From: Lewinellaceae bacterium
GTDB lineage: Bacteria; Bacteroidota; Bacteroidia; Chitinophagales; Saprospiraceae
Assembly (NCBI GenBank): GCA_020636275.1
Contig: JACJYD010000002.1
Coordinates: 682,001-746,000 of the forward strand
Length of the DNA stretch: 64,000 nt
Reading direction: 5' to 3'
Positions 1 through 8,653 of the stretch are shown one piece after another; positions within the stretch are counted from its first letter, which is position 1, and every line of letters starts with the position of its first letter. The notes below the pieces were generated by a model that had not been told where the DNA came from, searched no databases, and was given only the letters and a program-made list of their open reading frames with translations. The position numbers were made by a program, and so were the translations under genes.

Positions 1-7
1 GTAAAAA

Positions 8-721
8 TTGCTTTACTGCCTCGCCATCGACGACGAACCCCTGGCGCTCAAAAAGATCGCCGGGTATATCGAGAAGACGCCCTTTCTCGAAGCGGTAGCG
101 CTATGCGAAAGCGCTTTCGAGGCTATGGAGGTGCTGGAGAAAGAGCGCGTCGATCTGCTGTTCGTCGATATCAATATGCCCGACCTGAGCGGGATGGAAT
201 TTGTGAAAAGCCTGGTCCAAAAACCCGAAGTGATCTTTACGACGGCCTACAGCGAATATGCGGTGGAAGGATTCAAAGTGGATGCGCTGGATTATTTGTT
301 GAAACCCTTTGGATACGACGAGTTTCTCCGGGCGGCCAACAAGGCGAAAATGCGCCTCCAACCCCGGGAGGAGAGTCCGGAGCAACTGGCGCTCAAAGAT
401 CAGCACCTCTTTCTGAAATCCGGTCATAAGATCGTGCGGCTCAAACTGGCCGACATCACCTACATCGAAAGCCAGAGCGAATATTGCCGTATCCACAGGA
501 CCGGTGGCAAACCGGTCATGACGCTCATCAGCCTGAAAAAACTGGAAGAAGCGTTACCTGCTGACCGGTTTATGCGGGTGCACCGCTCCTTTATCGTCCA
601 CCTGGCCAGGATCAACACCATCGAGGGCAACCGCATCACTTGCGGTGACGAAAAGGCCATCCCGGTGAGCGAACAATACCGGGAGGCGCTGAAAAAGTAT
701 ATCGATCAATTTTTCCTTTGA
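8..721 (+). CDS. LytTR-family response regulator
   Basis: Two-component response regulator that would bind DNA through a LytTR domain after phosphorylation by a partner histidine kinase in the cytoplasm. The receiver domain spans about residues 1-120: acidic pair D8/D9 in 'AIDDEP', phosphoacceptor D54 in 'FVDINMPDLSG', conserved T78/T79 and K99 in 'LLKPF'. The LytTR domain follows at roughly 130-235 with 'IESQSEYCRIH' and 'RVHRSFIV'. At 237 residues it has the normal full length. The start is a TTG, because an in-frame TAA lies only 6 bases upstream; that TAA may be the stop of another gene, possibly a LytS/YehU-type sensor kinase outside the window, which is the usual partner. The regulated genes are not visible here. 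Confidence 0.93.
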   Translation: MLYCLAIDDEPLALKKIAGYIEKTPFLEAVALCESAFEAMEVLEKERVDLLFVDINMPDLSGMEFVKSLVQKPEVIFTTAYSEYAVEGFKVDALDYLLKPFGYDEFLRAANKAKMRLQPREESPEQLALKDQHLFLKSGHKIVRLKLADITYIESQSEYCRIHRTGGKPVMTLISLKKLEEALPADRFMRVHRSFIVHLARINTIEGNRITCGDEKAIPVSEQYREALKKYIDQFFL

Positions 722-811
722 AACCCGGCGCCATTCGTACGGGTTGGAAAAGGTGAAAAAAAAGGAGAAAGGTTTACCTTTAAGGTCCATACCATTTAAA
801 ATTCCAACTAT

Positions 812-2698
812 ATGAAAAACAGCGTTCTCACCCTGGCATTGCTACTCGCCACCGTTTCCTTGTTTGCCCAATGGACGAATGAAACGGACGTAAATACCCT
901 GGTTGCGGCTACTGAAGCGGAAGACATGCAATCGGCGGGGACCTCCGATGGCAAGACATATGTAGCCTATTGGCACAATCTGCCGGGCCCGGAATATTAC
1001 GAAATGCGCTTGCAATTGCTCGATGAAAACGGGTATCCGTTGTTCGGTCCGGAAGGAATGCTGGTCAATAACGTAGTGCCGATGAGCAGTTATACGGTGC
1101 TCTGGTCGATCACCGTCGATGCACAGGATAATGTGTATATCGGATTTAACGGCAGCGGTGCGGGCAACCTGGCCTATGTGCATAAAATTGCTCCCGACGG
1201 CACCCAACTTTGGGGCGCCACGGGCGTCAATGTTGGCGCCGGATACGATGTGAAGGTCTTGCCATTGAGCAATGGGGAAGCCATCGTTTCCTGGCTGCCG
1301 GGCGACCAGGGGGTTTTTCAAAAATTCGATGCTAACGGCAATGCGGTTTGGGCCGATCCGGTGACCATCCAGCCGCTGGTAGCGGGCCACAAGACCAGCG
1401 CCGGCGAATGGGCGGAAATGGCCAACGGAGATTTTGTGCTGATCTTCCACGACCGGGGCGGGTTCGGATTGAGCTCCATTCCCCATGCGCAACGCTACGA
1501 CACCGATGGCAATGCTGTTTGGCCATCGCCCGTAGCCCTCACCGATGGAGTGTATACCGTTTTTAACCGTCGCTATCCACTCCGGCAAGATGGGGACAAT
1601 CTCTATTTTGGATACTCGGGCGCTGTTGGCCTGAAGTTTTATTCCTATCTGCAACGCCTCAATTCCGATGGTACCCTTCCCTGGGGGATTAATGGGAGCG
1701 ATTTTTCGACACAGTCGGCCGATTATGAGCGGGAAACAGAAATTGCATTCAGTGCGGGCTCGGATTATGTCTGGGCTATTTGTGAATACACCGACCCTTC
1801 CCAGGGTATGGCAGGGGAGTACGTCCAGAAATTTGACAAAGAAACCGGAGCCCGGAAGTTGTCGGATCTGGGGAAAGTCGTATTTCCCATCGATGCCGCC
1901 TATATTTCTCACCGGGGCGACTTGCAATTGATCGACGATCAGCCCTTGTTCATCGTGTCCGACGGTACGAGCAACGGGGTATTTCCCCTCGATCTCCTGG
2001 CTGTTTATCTGGATGCGAACGGCGATTTTGCCTGGCCGGAAGAGACTCGCCCGGTGGCCACAAACGATACCGGAGTAAAAGGGCGCATCCAGCTCAACCG
2101 CCCCGCCGGCGGCAACAGCGTATGTGTGTGGACCGAAAACCGGACAAGTGTTGGCGAGAGCCGTCCCTATGCCCAACAAGTAGCCGTGGCCTGTCTGGCG
2201 CCTACCGCCGGATTTACCGCTTCCTCGAATGAACTGGATGCCGCTTTTACCAGCACGGCCGTCGATGCAGATTCGATTATTTGGGATCTTGGAGACGGGA
2301 ATATTGCCATCGGCGAGACCATCACTCATACCTACCCGGCACCGGGTACCTACACCGTTTGTCAGTATGTGTTCAACGCATGTGGCGCGGATACCCTATG
2401 CCAGGATATTTCGGTCATCAGCACAGGGATAGTGGATTTGACCCGGCAGTATGCGGTAGAGATTTTTCCGAATCCCAACCACGGGGTATTCTCAATCGGG
2501 ATGGATTTGCCGGCTGCGACGCGGGTCTCGTATCGCATATTCACGGTATGGGGAAAATCAGTAGGGGAAGGGACGTTGGAATTGACCGGCGGCGAGCAGG
2601 TGATTCCGGTGCAAGGAGCCTTACCGGCCGGGAGTTATTTGTTAAATATTCAGATAGATGGTCAGGGAATAGTGCTTCCATTTGGGGTAGTTCGGTAA
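812..2698 (+). CDS. Secreted PKD-domain protein with T9SS sorting signal
   Basis: Predicted surface or secreted protein exported by Sec and then the type IX secretion system. A signal peptide covers about residues 1-20 ('LLLATVSLFAQ'). Residues 30-460 carry repeated '.G....W' strand motifs typical of a beta-propeller-like fold with no recognisable active site. A PKD domain lies at about 465-540 ('IIWDLGDGN', 'HTYPAPGTYTVC'). The last 85 residues form a type A sorting domain ('VEIFPNPNHGVFSI' ... 'LPAGSYLLNI'), although the final residues 'LPFGVVR' are less basic than usual. It follows the response regulator after 90 bases on the same strand and probably has its own promoter ('TACCTTTA' near 777). 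The biological role is unknown. Confidence 0.85.
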   Translation: MKNSVLTLALLLATVSLFAQWTNETDVNTLVAATEAEDMQSAGTSDGKTYVAYWHNLPGPEYYEMRLQLLDENGYPLFGPEGMLVNNVVPMSSYTVLWSITVDAQDNVYIGFNGSGAGNLAYVHKIAPDGTQLWGATGVNVGAGYDVKVLPLSNGEAIVSWLPGDQGVFQKFDANGNAVWADPVTIQPLVAGHKTSAGEWAEMANGDFVLIFHDRGGFGLSSIPHAQRYDTDGNAVWPSPVALTDGVYTVFNRRYPLRQDGDNLYFGYSGAVGLKFYSYLQRLNSDGTLPWGINGSDFSTQSADYERETEIAFSAGSDYVWAICEYTDPSQGMAGEYVQKFDKETGARKLSDLGKVVFPIDAAYISHRGDLQLIDDQPLFIVSDGTSNGVFPLDLLAVYLDANGDFAWPEETRPVATNDTGVKGRIQLNRPAGGNSVCVWTENRTSVGESRPYAQQVAVACLAPTAGFTASSNELDAAFTSTAVDADSIIWDLGDGNIAIGETITHTYPAPGTYTVCQYVFNACGADTLCQDISVISTGIVDLTRQYAVEIFPNPNHGVFSIGMDLPAATRVSYRIFTVWGKSVGEGTLELTGGEQVIPVQGALPAGSYLLNIQIDGQGIVLPFGVVR

Positions 2699-2761
2699 GC
2701 CGATTGAACAGTTGGGGCCTATTGTTCGTTCCACTGGGGTGTTTTCATCCTAAATTTTGCC

Positions 2762-3868
2762 ATGACCCCTATATTTCTCATTTCATTTGTGGCCCTGGCT
2801 GCCCCTCTCGCCTGGTATTACGTCTCCATTCGAGCCCATTTCGGAGGACGTCTAACAACGGCGCAGAAAGACGCATTCCGTCAATCCAGGCAGTGGACCG
2901 GCGACAAATTTGAAAATAGTTCGCCCACGAAAATAGACCTGAATGTGGGGTCGATCCCGGGACTGATCCGGGCGAATATCCAGGCTCGAAAATTTCGCGC
3001 ACCGGAGCACCCCTTGCCCGTACTGCCGCTCGACCAGGAGCGTTACCTGAAGGAAGATACCCGGCCTCTGTTTACCTGGTTTGGCCATTCGGCGCTATTA
3101 CTTCGGTTGAACGGCAAAAACCTCCTGATCGACCCCATGCTGGGCCCTGACTCCTCACCGATCGCTCCGTTCGCCACCAGACGCTTCAGTGAAAACACCC
3201 TGGATTTGATCAACCAATTGCCTCCTATCGACGCCGTGTTGCTGACCCACGACCATTACGACCACCTGGATTATGAGAGCATAAAAAGGCTGCGCCCGAT
3301 CGTGAATACGTGGTTGGTAGCCCTGGGCACGGCACGGCATTTGGAGGCTTGGGGCATTCCTGCGGACCAGATCACCGAATTTGACTGGTGGCAGCAAGCC
3401 GAATTTGCAGGTATTACCCTTACTTTCACGCCCTCCCGCCATTTTTCCGGAAGAGGCCCTTTCGACCGTTTCCAATCCCTCTGGGGCGGCTGGGTGTTCC
3501 AAACCCCGCAATACCGGATCTACTGGAGTGGCGACGGCGGGTATGATACTCATTTCCAGGAAATTGGCGAGCAATACGGTCCCTTCGACTGGGCCTTTAT
3601 GGAGTGCGGGCAATACAACGAATTATGGAGGCAGATCCACCTGCACCCCGAGGAAGCAGTGCAGGCGGCGATCGAAGCGAAGGCGAACGTGGCCATCCCG
3701 GTGCATTGGGGGGCATTTTCCCTGGCGGTGCATCCCTGGCGGGAGCCGGTGGAGTGGTTCGTAGCAGAGGCGGAGCAAAAGGGCCTTGGCTTCTGTACAC
3801 CAAGGCTGGGAGAAACGGTGGTGATGGGGGAGGAGCCCGGTTTAAAATGGTGGGAAACAACTATTTAA
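2762..3868 (+). CDS. MBL-fold metal-dependent hydrolase (NAPE-PLD/UlaG-like)
   Basis: Metallo-beta-lactamase-fold hydrolase of the COG2220 group, which includes NAPE-hydrolysing phospholipase D and UlaG-like enzymes. The zinc-binding signature is intact at H163-D164-H165 and D167-H168 ('LTHDHYDHLD'). Later metal or active-site elements are 'SRHFSGRGPFDR', 'YWSGDGGYD' and 'PVHWGAFSLAVHPW'. One hydrophobic segment at residues 2-20 looks like an N-terminal membrane anchor or signal. 'GHSALLLRLNGKNLLIDPM' is the typical first metal-proximal strand. At 368 residues it fits NAPE-PLD-like bacterial proteins; the substrate cannot be read from sequence. It is followed directly by a 97-bp hairpin repeat that may end its transcript. 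Confidence 0.88.
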   Translation: MTPIFLISFVALAAPLAWYYVSIRAHFGGRLTTAQKDAFRQSRQWTGDKFENSSPTKIDLNVGSIPGLIRANIQARKFRAPEHPLPVLPLDQERYLKEDTRPLFTWFGHSALLLRLNGKNLLIDPMLGPDSSPIAPFATRRFSENTLDLINQLPPIDAVLLTHDHYDHLDYESIKRLRPIVNTWLVALGTARHLEAWGIPADQITEFDWWQQAEFAGITLTFTPSRHFSGRGPFDRFQSLWGGWVFQTPQYRIYWSGDGGYDTHFQEIGEQYGPFDWAFMECGQYNELWRQIHLHPEEAVQAAIEAKANVAIPVHWGAFSLAVHPWREPVEWFVAEAEQKGLGFCTPRLGETVVMGEEPGLKWWETTI

Positions 3869-3871
3869 ATC

Positions 3872-3968
3872 ACCGCAACGGCGCGACGGACGCGACGTTA
3901 GAGCGGAGATATTCCTCAAAAAAGATTTTATGATCGGAACTACGTCGCGTCCGTCGCGTCGTTGCGGT
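3872..3968. repeat. 97-bp hairpin repeat, copy 1
   Basis: Inverted repeat with 27-base arms at 3872-3898 and 3942-3968 (one mismatch) around a 43-base loop. The arms are rich in CGACG/CGTCG steps. The loop contains 'ATATTCCTCAAAAAAGAT' and is nearly identical to the loop of copy 2, so this is a dispersed element rather than a chance stem. It sits between the hydrolase and SDR genes and could act as a bidirectional terminator or a small MITE-like element. Confidence 0.85.
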
Positions 3969-3989
3969 AAAAAAAAATAAAAAGTAATA

Positions 3990-4898
3990 ATGCCTACATT
4001 CGACATCAATCAAATCCCTTCCCAGAAGGGCCGCGTCGCCATCGTCACCGGTGCGAACGCGGGACTGGGGTATGAAACCGCTTTGGTATTTGCCCAGAAA
4101 GACCTGACCGTGATCATGGCTTGCCGCAACCTGGAAAAGGGCGCTAAGGCCCGGGATAAGATCCTGCAACAGGTACCCGGCGCCGACCTGGACCTCATGC
4201 AGTTGGACCTGAGCGCTATGCAGTCCGTGCGAGAATTTGCGGAGCACTTTCTGAAAAAATACAATCGCCTCGACCTGCTCGTCAACAATGCCGGGGTGAT
4301 GGTACCCCCGTATACAGAGACGGAGGATGGCTTTGAGCTTCAATTTGCCACCAACTACCTTGGGCATTTTCTGCTGACCGGACTCTTGCTCGATACCGTG
4401 TTGCAGACACCTCAGTCCAGAGTGGTTTCGCTCAGTTCGATCGCCCATAAAAATGGAAAGATCCGGTTTGAGGATCTGCAAAGCCGGAAGAAATATTCGG
4501 CTATGGGGGCTTACAGTCAGAGCAAGCTGGCCTGTCTGTTATTCGCCTACGAGATGCAGCGGAGGTTGGAGAAGAAAGGATCTTCCACCCTTTCTGTGGC
4601 CGCACACCCGGGCGTATCGAATACTGATTTGCCGAGGCATTATCCCAAATGGACCAAAATCATCGAACCTTTGATCGTGCCTATATTTACCCATTCTCCA
4701 AAACAAGCTGCTGAGCCTACCCTTTACGCTGCACTGGGGCAGGATGTGAACGGGGGCGATTATTTCGGTCCGGATGGCTGGAATGAGATGAAAGGGCAGG
4801 CTACCAAAGTGAATTCCACTCCTTTGTCAAAAGACCCCGAGGTGGCCCGAAGGCTTTGGGAAGTTTCGGAAGAGCTGACGGGAGTGCGGTATTTGTAA
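3990..4898 (+). CDS. Short-chain dehydrogenase/reductase (retinol dehydrogenase-like)
   Basis: NAD(P)-dependent oxidoreductase of the classical SDR superfamily. The Rossmann glycine motif is 'VTGANAGLG' near residues 18-26, followed by 'NNAGVM' at about 95 and the catalytic serine in 'VVSLSSIAHK'. The Y175-x-x-x-K179 pair is seen in 'YSQSKLA'. The length of 302 residues and the 'HPGVSNTDLPRH' segment resemble the retinol dehydrogenase/WW-domain oxidoreductase-like branch common in bacteria. The substrate is unknown. The gene stands alone, bounded on both sides by near-identical 97-bp hairpin repeats, which makes it look like a separately inserted unit. Confidence 0.92.
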   Translation: MPTFDINQIPSQKGRVAIVTGANAGLGYETALVFAQKDLTVIMACRNLEKGAKARDKILQQVPGADLDLMQLDLSAMQSVREFAEHFLKKYNRLDLLVNNAGVMVPPYTETEDGFELQFATNYLGHFLLTGLLLDTVLQTPQSRVVSLSSIAHKNGKIRFEDLQSRKKYSAMGAYSQSKLACLLFAYEMQRRLEKKGSSTLSVAAHPGVSNTDLPRHYPKWTKIIEPLIVPIFTHSPKQAAEPTLYAALGQDVNGGDYFGPDGWNEMKGQATKVNSTPLSKDPEVARRLWEVSEELTGVRYL

Positions 4899-4985
4899 AA
4901 ATGTCTAGTCCGGGTTTCTGGATTTTTTTTATTTTTAAGTGCCACTTTAAGCTCTTATAATTTATTCAGAGCTGGAAATAGATTA

Positions 4986-5082
4986 ACCGCAACGACGCGA
5001 CGGACGCGACGTGAGAGAGGAAATATTCCTCAAAAAAGATATTATGATCGGACCTACGTCGCGTCCGTCGCGTCGTTGCGGT
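4986..5082. repeat. 97-bp hairpin repeat, copy 2
   Basis: Perfect 27-base inverted arms at 4986-5012 and 5056-5082 with a 43-base loop closely matching copy 1 at 3872-3968. Together the two copies bracket the SDR gene about 1.1 kb apart in direct orientation. The right arm ends about 35 bases before the next ATG, so the hairpin may lie in that gene's leader. Confidence 0.87.
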
Positions 5083-5116
5083 AAAAAATTAAAAAATAAC
5101 CTCAAATTCAAAAATT

Positions 5117-5527
5117 ATGCACCCCATTCTCAGAAACATCCTGGCCGTTATTGCAGGCATCGTCGTTGGAAGTGTTATCAACATGGGCATTATCATGCTC
5201 AGCAGTTCGATCATTCCGCTCCCGGAGGGAGTAGACCCATCGAGCATGGAAAGCCTGAAGGCGAACATGCATCTCTTTGAGCCCAAGCACTTTTTATTTC
5301 CCTTCCTGGCGCATGCGCTCGGCACCCTGTCCGGCGCCTGGTTGGCAGCCCGGATCGCAGCCAACCGTCAACTGGTGTTGGCCCTGGTGATCGGCGTGGT
5401 ATTTCTGATCGGGGGGATTATGAATGTGATCAGTCTACCCGCTCCGGTTTGGTTCGATGTGTTGGATCTGGCGGCGGCATATATCCCGATGGGGTGGTTG
5501 GGGTGGAAACTGGCTGGAGGGAAATAA
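5117..5527 (+). CDS. Small four-helix inner-membrane protein, unknown function
   Basis: Protein of 136 residues with four likely transmembrane helices at about 8-30, 62-82, 85-106 and 112-132, separated by short loops. A periplasmic-looking segment 'PLPEGVDPSSMESLKANM' follows helix 1. I do not recognise a named family; small membrane proteins of this layout are common in Bacteroidota and often unannotated. It ends 13 bases before the EAD/Nudix-like gene, and that gene overlaps the methyltransferase, so the three probably share a transcript. If the unit is a conflict system, this protein could be its membrane component, but that is inference from position only. Confidence 0.75.
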   Translation: MHPILRNILAVIAGIVVGSVINMGIIMLSSSIIPLPEGVDPSSMESLKANMHLFEPKHFLFPFLAHALGTLSGAWLAARIAANRQLVLALVIGVVFLIGGIMNVISLPAPVWFDVLDLAAAYIPMGWLGWKLAGGK

Positions 5528-5540
5528 AAAATAGCCTATT

Positions 5541-7115
5541 ATGAATCTGGAAGAAAATGTCCGGGACCTGATCGCCAACAACCAATTCGATGCCACATTT
5601 AAGCAGCTTTTTCATTTTTTTAATGAATTAAAGAAAGAAAATGCGGATCGATACAAATCCGTGCAAGGGCATCACGATGATCTGACGGTGTTGTCTTCTC
5701 AATTTTATCATACCGAGCACAAGGACAAGATGGGGATCTCCCCGCAGGAAGCAGGGCAGATCGACCGCAACCGGGTGGCAGTGGGCTTGCTGGCAGTGCT
5801 TGATGCTTGTAAAAGCGAATTGGATCTGATCTATTCCGATATACCTTTGCCGGAATATTCCAATGGAATTATTGAAAAAAAGACTTTGACCGGGTATCCC
5901 AAGCGGTTGCCCGACGAAAACTTTGCAGCAGAGCTCCTCACCAACCAAATCCTCCTAAAAAAGACCAAGACTGGTGAACTTCAGATCCGGATCAACCGAG
6001 GGGATGTGCGGGAATATGTCATTTCCAACGCCGGGAAAAAATACCTGAACCAAAAACACGTGGCGGGGCGAAAGGAAGAATTGCTGGCCAGGGACCAGGA
6101 AATCCATGATTTTGTGCTGAACGCACCTGCCGGAAAGGCCCACGTGATCGATCTGAAGGGAATGGACCTTCCCCTGCGTTGGTTGTCGGGTGGCGCTATT
6201 TCCATCGTGGAATGGAAAAAGAAAAAATGGGTTCCTTTCTTTTTCCGGGACATTGAACCCTATGGGTGGAATATTTCCCTCGGCGGATCGGAACGTCATT
6301 TCCAGGAAGATATCGACGAATACCAGAAGCCCTGGCACATGATCGTGCGCGAATTCATCGAAGAGACGCTGATCCTGGACCGCGAACCGGAGATGGGCTC
6401 TAGCCCGAGGGTGAAACGATTCTATTTTGGGGATCTATATACCGAAAATCAGACCTTGAATCTGAACCGATTTGCGAATGAACACATCCAACTTCGGAAT
6501 AAATTCGATTTTTTGAATTTACTGGTCGATGAGAAGAAAGTAGATTTGAATTTAGATATAAATATTCAAACCCTTCCCACAAAATCGGTCTTGAAAATCG
6601 TTCCAGAGAAGGGCGAAACTACTCTGGCTACCGGTATTTTGATGTCCATCAACCTGTTAGAGTTCGGCCTGGAAGTCGTGAAAGTACTGACCTTCCGAAT
6701 GGAGAACGACGACTACCTCCTGGATGGCGAGATCCTCGACCGGCCTGACGGAACAAAAGAACTGGTGCGCATGCCCTGTGCGCTGATCGACCTGGAATTT
6801 TTCAGAAAATACCTGGCAGGGAAACAACTGAGCTATACCGATGCCAATTCCCCGTCCGTCCAATTGGAGATCGGGAATATTCCTCCGGAATACATCCACG
6901 TTTTCGACTGGGATGTAAAAAGGCGCTGGGATATTTTTCAGGACGAGAGCGCCCCCGGCGGGGAGCGGGAGCGTTACCAAAAATGGGCTGAAAATTTTGG
7001 CCCGAATTTCCAGATCGGCACGGGTGGGGATGTGGATACCAATCACTTTCCGGCTCTTTTCACCCCTACAAGTGCCAAGATCCTGCAATATTATCTCGCT
7101 GGAGAATGGAGCTAA
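5541..7115 (+). CDS. Protein with EAD11-like N-terminus and Nudix-like core
   Basis: A 524-residue protein of two parts. Residues 1-95 are helical: 'VRDLIANNQFDATFKQLF', then 'DLTVLSSQFYHTEHKDKMG', then 'EAGQIDRNRVAVGLLAVLD'. This matches what I know of effector-associated domain 11, an adaptor in Bacteroidota conflict systems that links effectors (caspases, TIRs and others) to partners. The centre has a strand followed by 'LGGSERHFQED' and 'VREFIEET', resembling the REUXEE helix of a Nudix box, but the spacing from the glycines is not canonical, so the Nudix call is tentative. 'VFDWDVKRRWDIF' near residue 455 is conserved-looking but unassigned. It lies 13 bases after the membrane protein gene and overlaps the next gene by 10 bases. 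Confidence 0.7.
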   Translation: MNLEENVRDLIANNQFDATFKQLFHFFNELKKENADRYKSVQGHHDDLTVLSSQFYHTEHKDKMGISPQEAGQIDRNRVAVGLLAVLDACKSELDLIYSDIPLPEYSNGIIEKKTLTGYPKRLPDENFAAELLTNQILLKKTKTGELQIRINRGDVREYVISNAGKKYLNQKHVAGRKEELLARDQEIHDFVLNAPAGKAHVIDLKGMDLPLRWLSGGAISIVEWKKKKWVPFFFRDIEPYGWNISLGGSERHFQEDIDEYQKPWHMIVREFIEETLILDREPEMGSSPRVKRFYFGDLYTENQTLNLNRFANEHIQLRNKFDFLNLLVDEKKVDLNLDINIQTLPTKSVLKIVPEKGETTLATGILMSINLLEFGLEVVKVLTFRMENDDYLLDGEILDRPDGTKELVRMPCALIDLEFFRKYLAGKQLSYTDANSPSVQLEIGNIPPEYIHVFDWDVKRRWDIFQDESAPGGERERYQKWAENFGPNFQIGTGGDVDTNHFPALFTPTSAKILQYYLAGEWS

Positions 7116-7870
7116 AAAACGAAAATACTTTCTCCCTTCACTCCGACCAATACGCTCGTTACCGGCCGTCGTATCCGGATGCTCTTTTTGATTTTTTATT
7201 ATCGCTTTTGTCCAAAAAAGAAAAAGCCTGGGATTGCGGAACGGGCAATGGACAAATGGCTGTCCGTCTGGCTCCTCATTTTGAACAGGTTTTTGCTACG
7301 GATATTAGTGGGGAGCAATTGAAAAATGCCATTTCCCATGAAAAGATCCAATATTCCCGGCAGCCTGCCGAGCGGACAGATTTTCCTCCGGACTTTTTTG
7401 ATTTTGTGGTCGTCGCCCAGGCTATCCATTGGTTTGATTTCGATCGATTTTACGGGGAGGTGAACCGAATATTGAGAGACGAAGGGATTATTGCCGTTGT
7501 CGGCTACGATCGCCCCCAAATTTCGCCGGAAGTCGACCAGGTGGTTACCCGGTTTTACCGCCAGACGGTCGGCCCTTATTGGGACCCGGAGCGGCGGTAT
7601 ATCGACGAGCGGTACCGGACAATCCCTTTTCCCTTCCACGAGATGGAGGCGCCTGCTTTTTCGCATGAACTGGAATGGGATTTCGATCACCTCACCGGTT
7701 ATTTGCGTACCTGGTCGGCGGTGAAGCATTACATGCGGAAAGTAGGGGAGGATCCGATTGGAGCGATTACCGGGGAGTTGAAGGAAGCGTGGGGCGAAAA
7801 ACCTGCACAGATTGTGAAATTTCCGATTATTTTGAGGGTGGGGAGGAAAAGGAACCGCGGAGTTTTTTAG
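7106..7870 (+). CDS. Class I SAM-dependent methyltransferase
   Basis: Class I methyltransferase of 254 residues. Motif I is 'AWDCGTGNGQMAVRLA' at about residues 41-56, the acidic motif II loop is 'VFATDISGEQL', and motif IV is 'FDFVVVAQAIHWFD'. This is the pattern of UbiE/trans-aconitate methyltransferase-like proteins that methylate small molecules. The C-terminal part 'FYRQTVGPYWDPERRYID' is typical of the same subgroup. The ATG lies inside the end of the preceding gene (10-base overlap), pointing to translational coupling. The gene stops just before the first XRE helix-turn-helix copy, where the accessory block begins. Confidence 0.9.
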   Translation: MELKNENTFSLHSDQYARYRPSYPDALFDFLLSLLSKKEKAWDCGTGNGQMAVRLAPHFEQVFATDISGEQLKNAISHEKIQYSRQPAERTDFPPDFFDFVVVAQAIHWFDFDRFYGEVNRILRDEGIIAVVGYDRPQISPEVDQVVTRFYRQTVGPYWDPERRYIDERYRTIPFPFHEMEAPAFSHELEWDFDHLTGYLRTWSAVKHYMRKVGEDPIGAITGELKEAWGEKPAQIVKFPIILRVGRKRNRGVF

Positions 7871-7875
7871 GGGGA

Positions 7876-8196
7876 GTGAGAGTGACGAACCCCTGGGGGT
7901 TCGTTGCATACTTGTTAAAAGTCACGCTTTGGGCTAAAAAGCCTGTCAATCCTGCGTATCCGGCTGAACTCAATACCCTTGGGGACCATCTTCGGAAGAC
8001 TCGACTTGACCGGGGGTTATCACAACCGGAGGTGGCAAGAATCCTTAAGGTTGCTACCGATACGATAACCGGGTGGGAATTGAATCGCAACCAACCTTCT
8101 CTTAAGCACACCAAGGCAATAACTGATTTCCTGGGGTATATTCCATTCGAGGCAGAAAACCTTCCTTTGACAGGCAGCTATACTGCTGCAGGCTAA
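7876..8196 (+). CDS. Small XRE-type helix-turn-helix protein, copy A
   Basis: Small DNA-binding protein with a Cro/XRE helix-turn-helix: 'TLGDHLRKTRLDRGLSQPEV' followed by 'ARILKVATDTITGWELNRNQ' and 'ITDFLGYIPF'. It belongs to the short HTH group found in many copies in Bacteroidota genomes. There is no ATG before the conserved 'NPWGFVAYLLKV' leader; GTG at 7876 or 7882 is the best start, and the true start is uncertain. Three more copies (13990, 19118, 24239) share the leader, both as DNA ('CCCCTGGGGGTTCGTTGCAT') and as peptide. In this window each copy stands at the border of a block of secreted-protein genes. A regulatory target is not shown by the sequence. Confidence 0.75.
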   Translation: MRVTNPWGFVAYLLKVTLWAKKPVNPAYPAELNTLGDHLRKTRLDRGLSQPEVARILKVATDTITGWELNRNQPSLKHTKAITDFLGYIPFEAENLPLTGSYTAAG

Positions 8197-8653
8197 TCAC
8201 AGAGATGGTTGAGGCGCTGACTGTCGGCCGTGTTGGTTGCGATTGGTCCATTGTGAGGTTCATTGAGCCGGGGCAAAGGAATCTGGTCCTAACAAAGGGA
8301 GTCCTTAACTTACATATGATTTTTTGTTAATTAACATTTTGGGTGAAAAAAATCATTGGGAATAATGAATTGTTCCGTTAAACTTGAATCGTCTTTTTGT
8401 TACTCACCACCTCATTGTTGAATCTGACCCCGGACTTTAAAAGACCAGGGTTCAGCGCTCCTTATCCCCACGAGGAAAAGATGTCAGTGTGTGCCCACTA
8501 TTGGGCATGAGTGTTTGGCTTTTTGCCGGTTGTGAACCGGCAAAGGAGGGTGGTTTTTCATTTGTTTGAAATAAAAAGAAGGTTGCCCTTTTCTTTGCAG
8601 GAGCCACATTCCTGAAAGAGGCATTATTTTTCTTACCTTTAAACCGATTTTAC
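8197..8653. other. 457-bp region without a gene; one hairpin
   Basis: No credible coding frame on either strand. It holds an AT-rich stretch around 8320-8400, a short stem 'TGCCC...GGGCA' near 8497 and a perfect 10-bp hairpin at 8522-8544 (arms 'TTTGCCGGTT'/'AACCGGCAAA', loop GTG). A Bacteroidota-like -7 element 'TACCTTTA' near 8634 precedes the ATG at 8654. A small RNA or leader could be encoded here, but nothing proves it. Confidence 0.5.
8522..8557 (+). terminator. Hairpin followed by a T-run, possible terminator
   Basis: Perfect 10-bp stem at 8522-8531/8535-8544 with a 3-base loop, followed after 8 bases by GGTTTTT. It could end a transcript from the HTH gene or shape the leader of the next gene. 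The T-run is displaced from the stem, which weakens the call. Confidence 0.4.

Noticed and set aside
842..2329. Minus-strand open frame of 495 codons opposite the PKD protein gene
   Set aside because: No signal peptide or domain; the plus-strand frame has a signal peptide, PKD motif and sorting domain.
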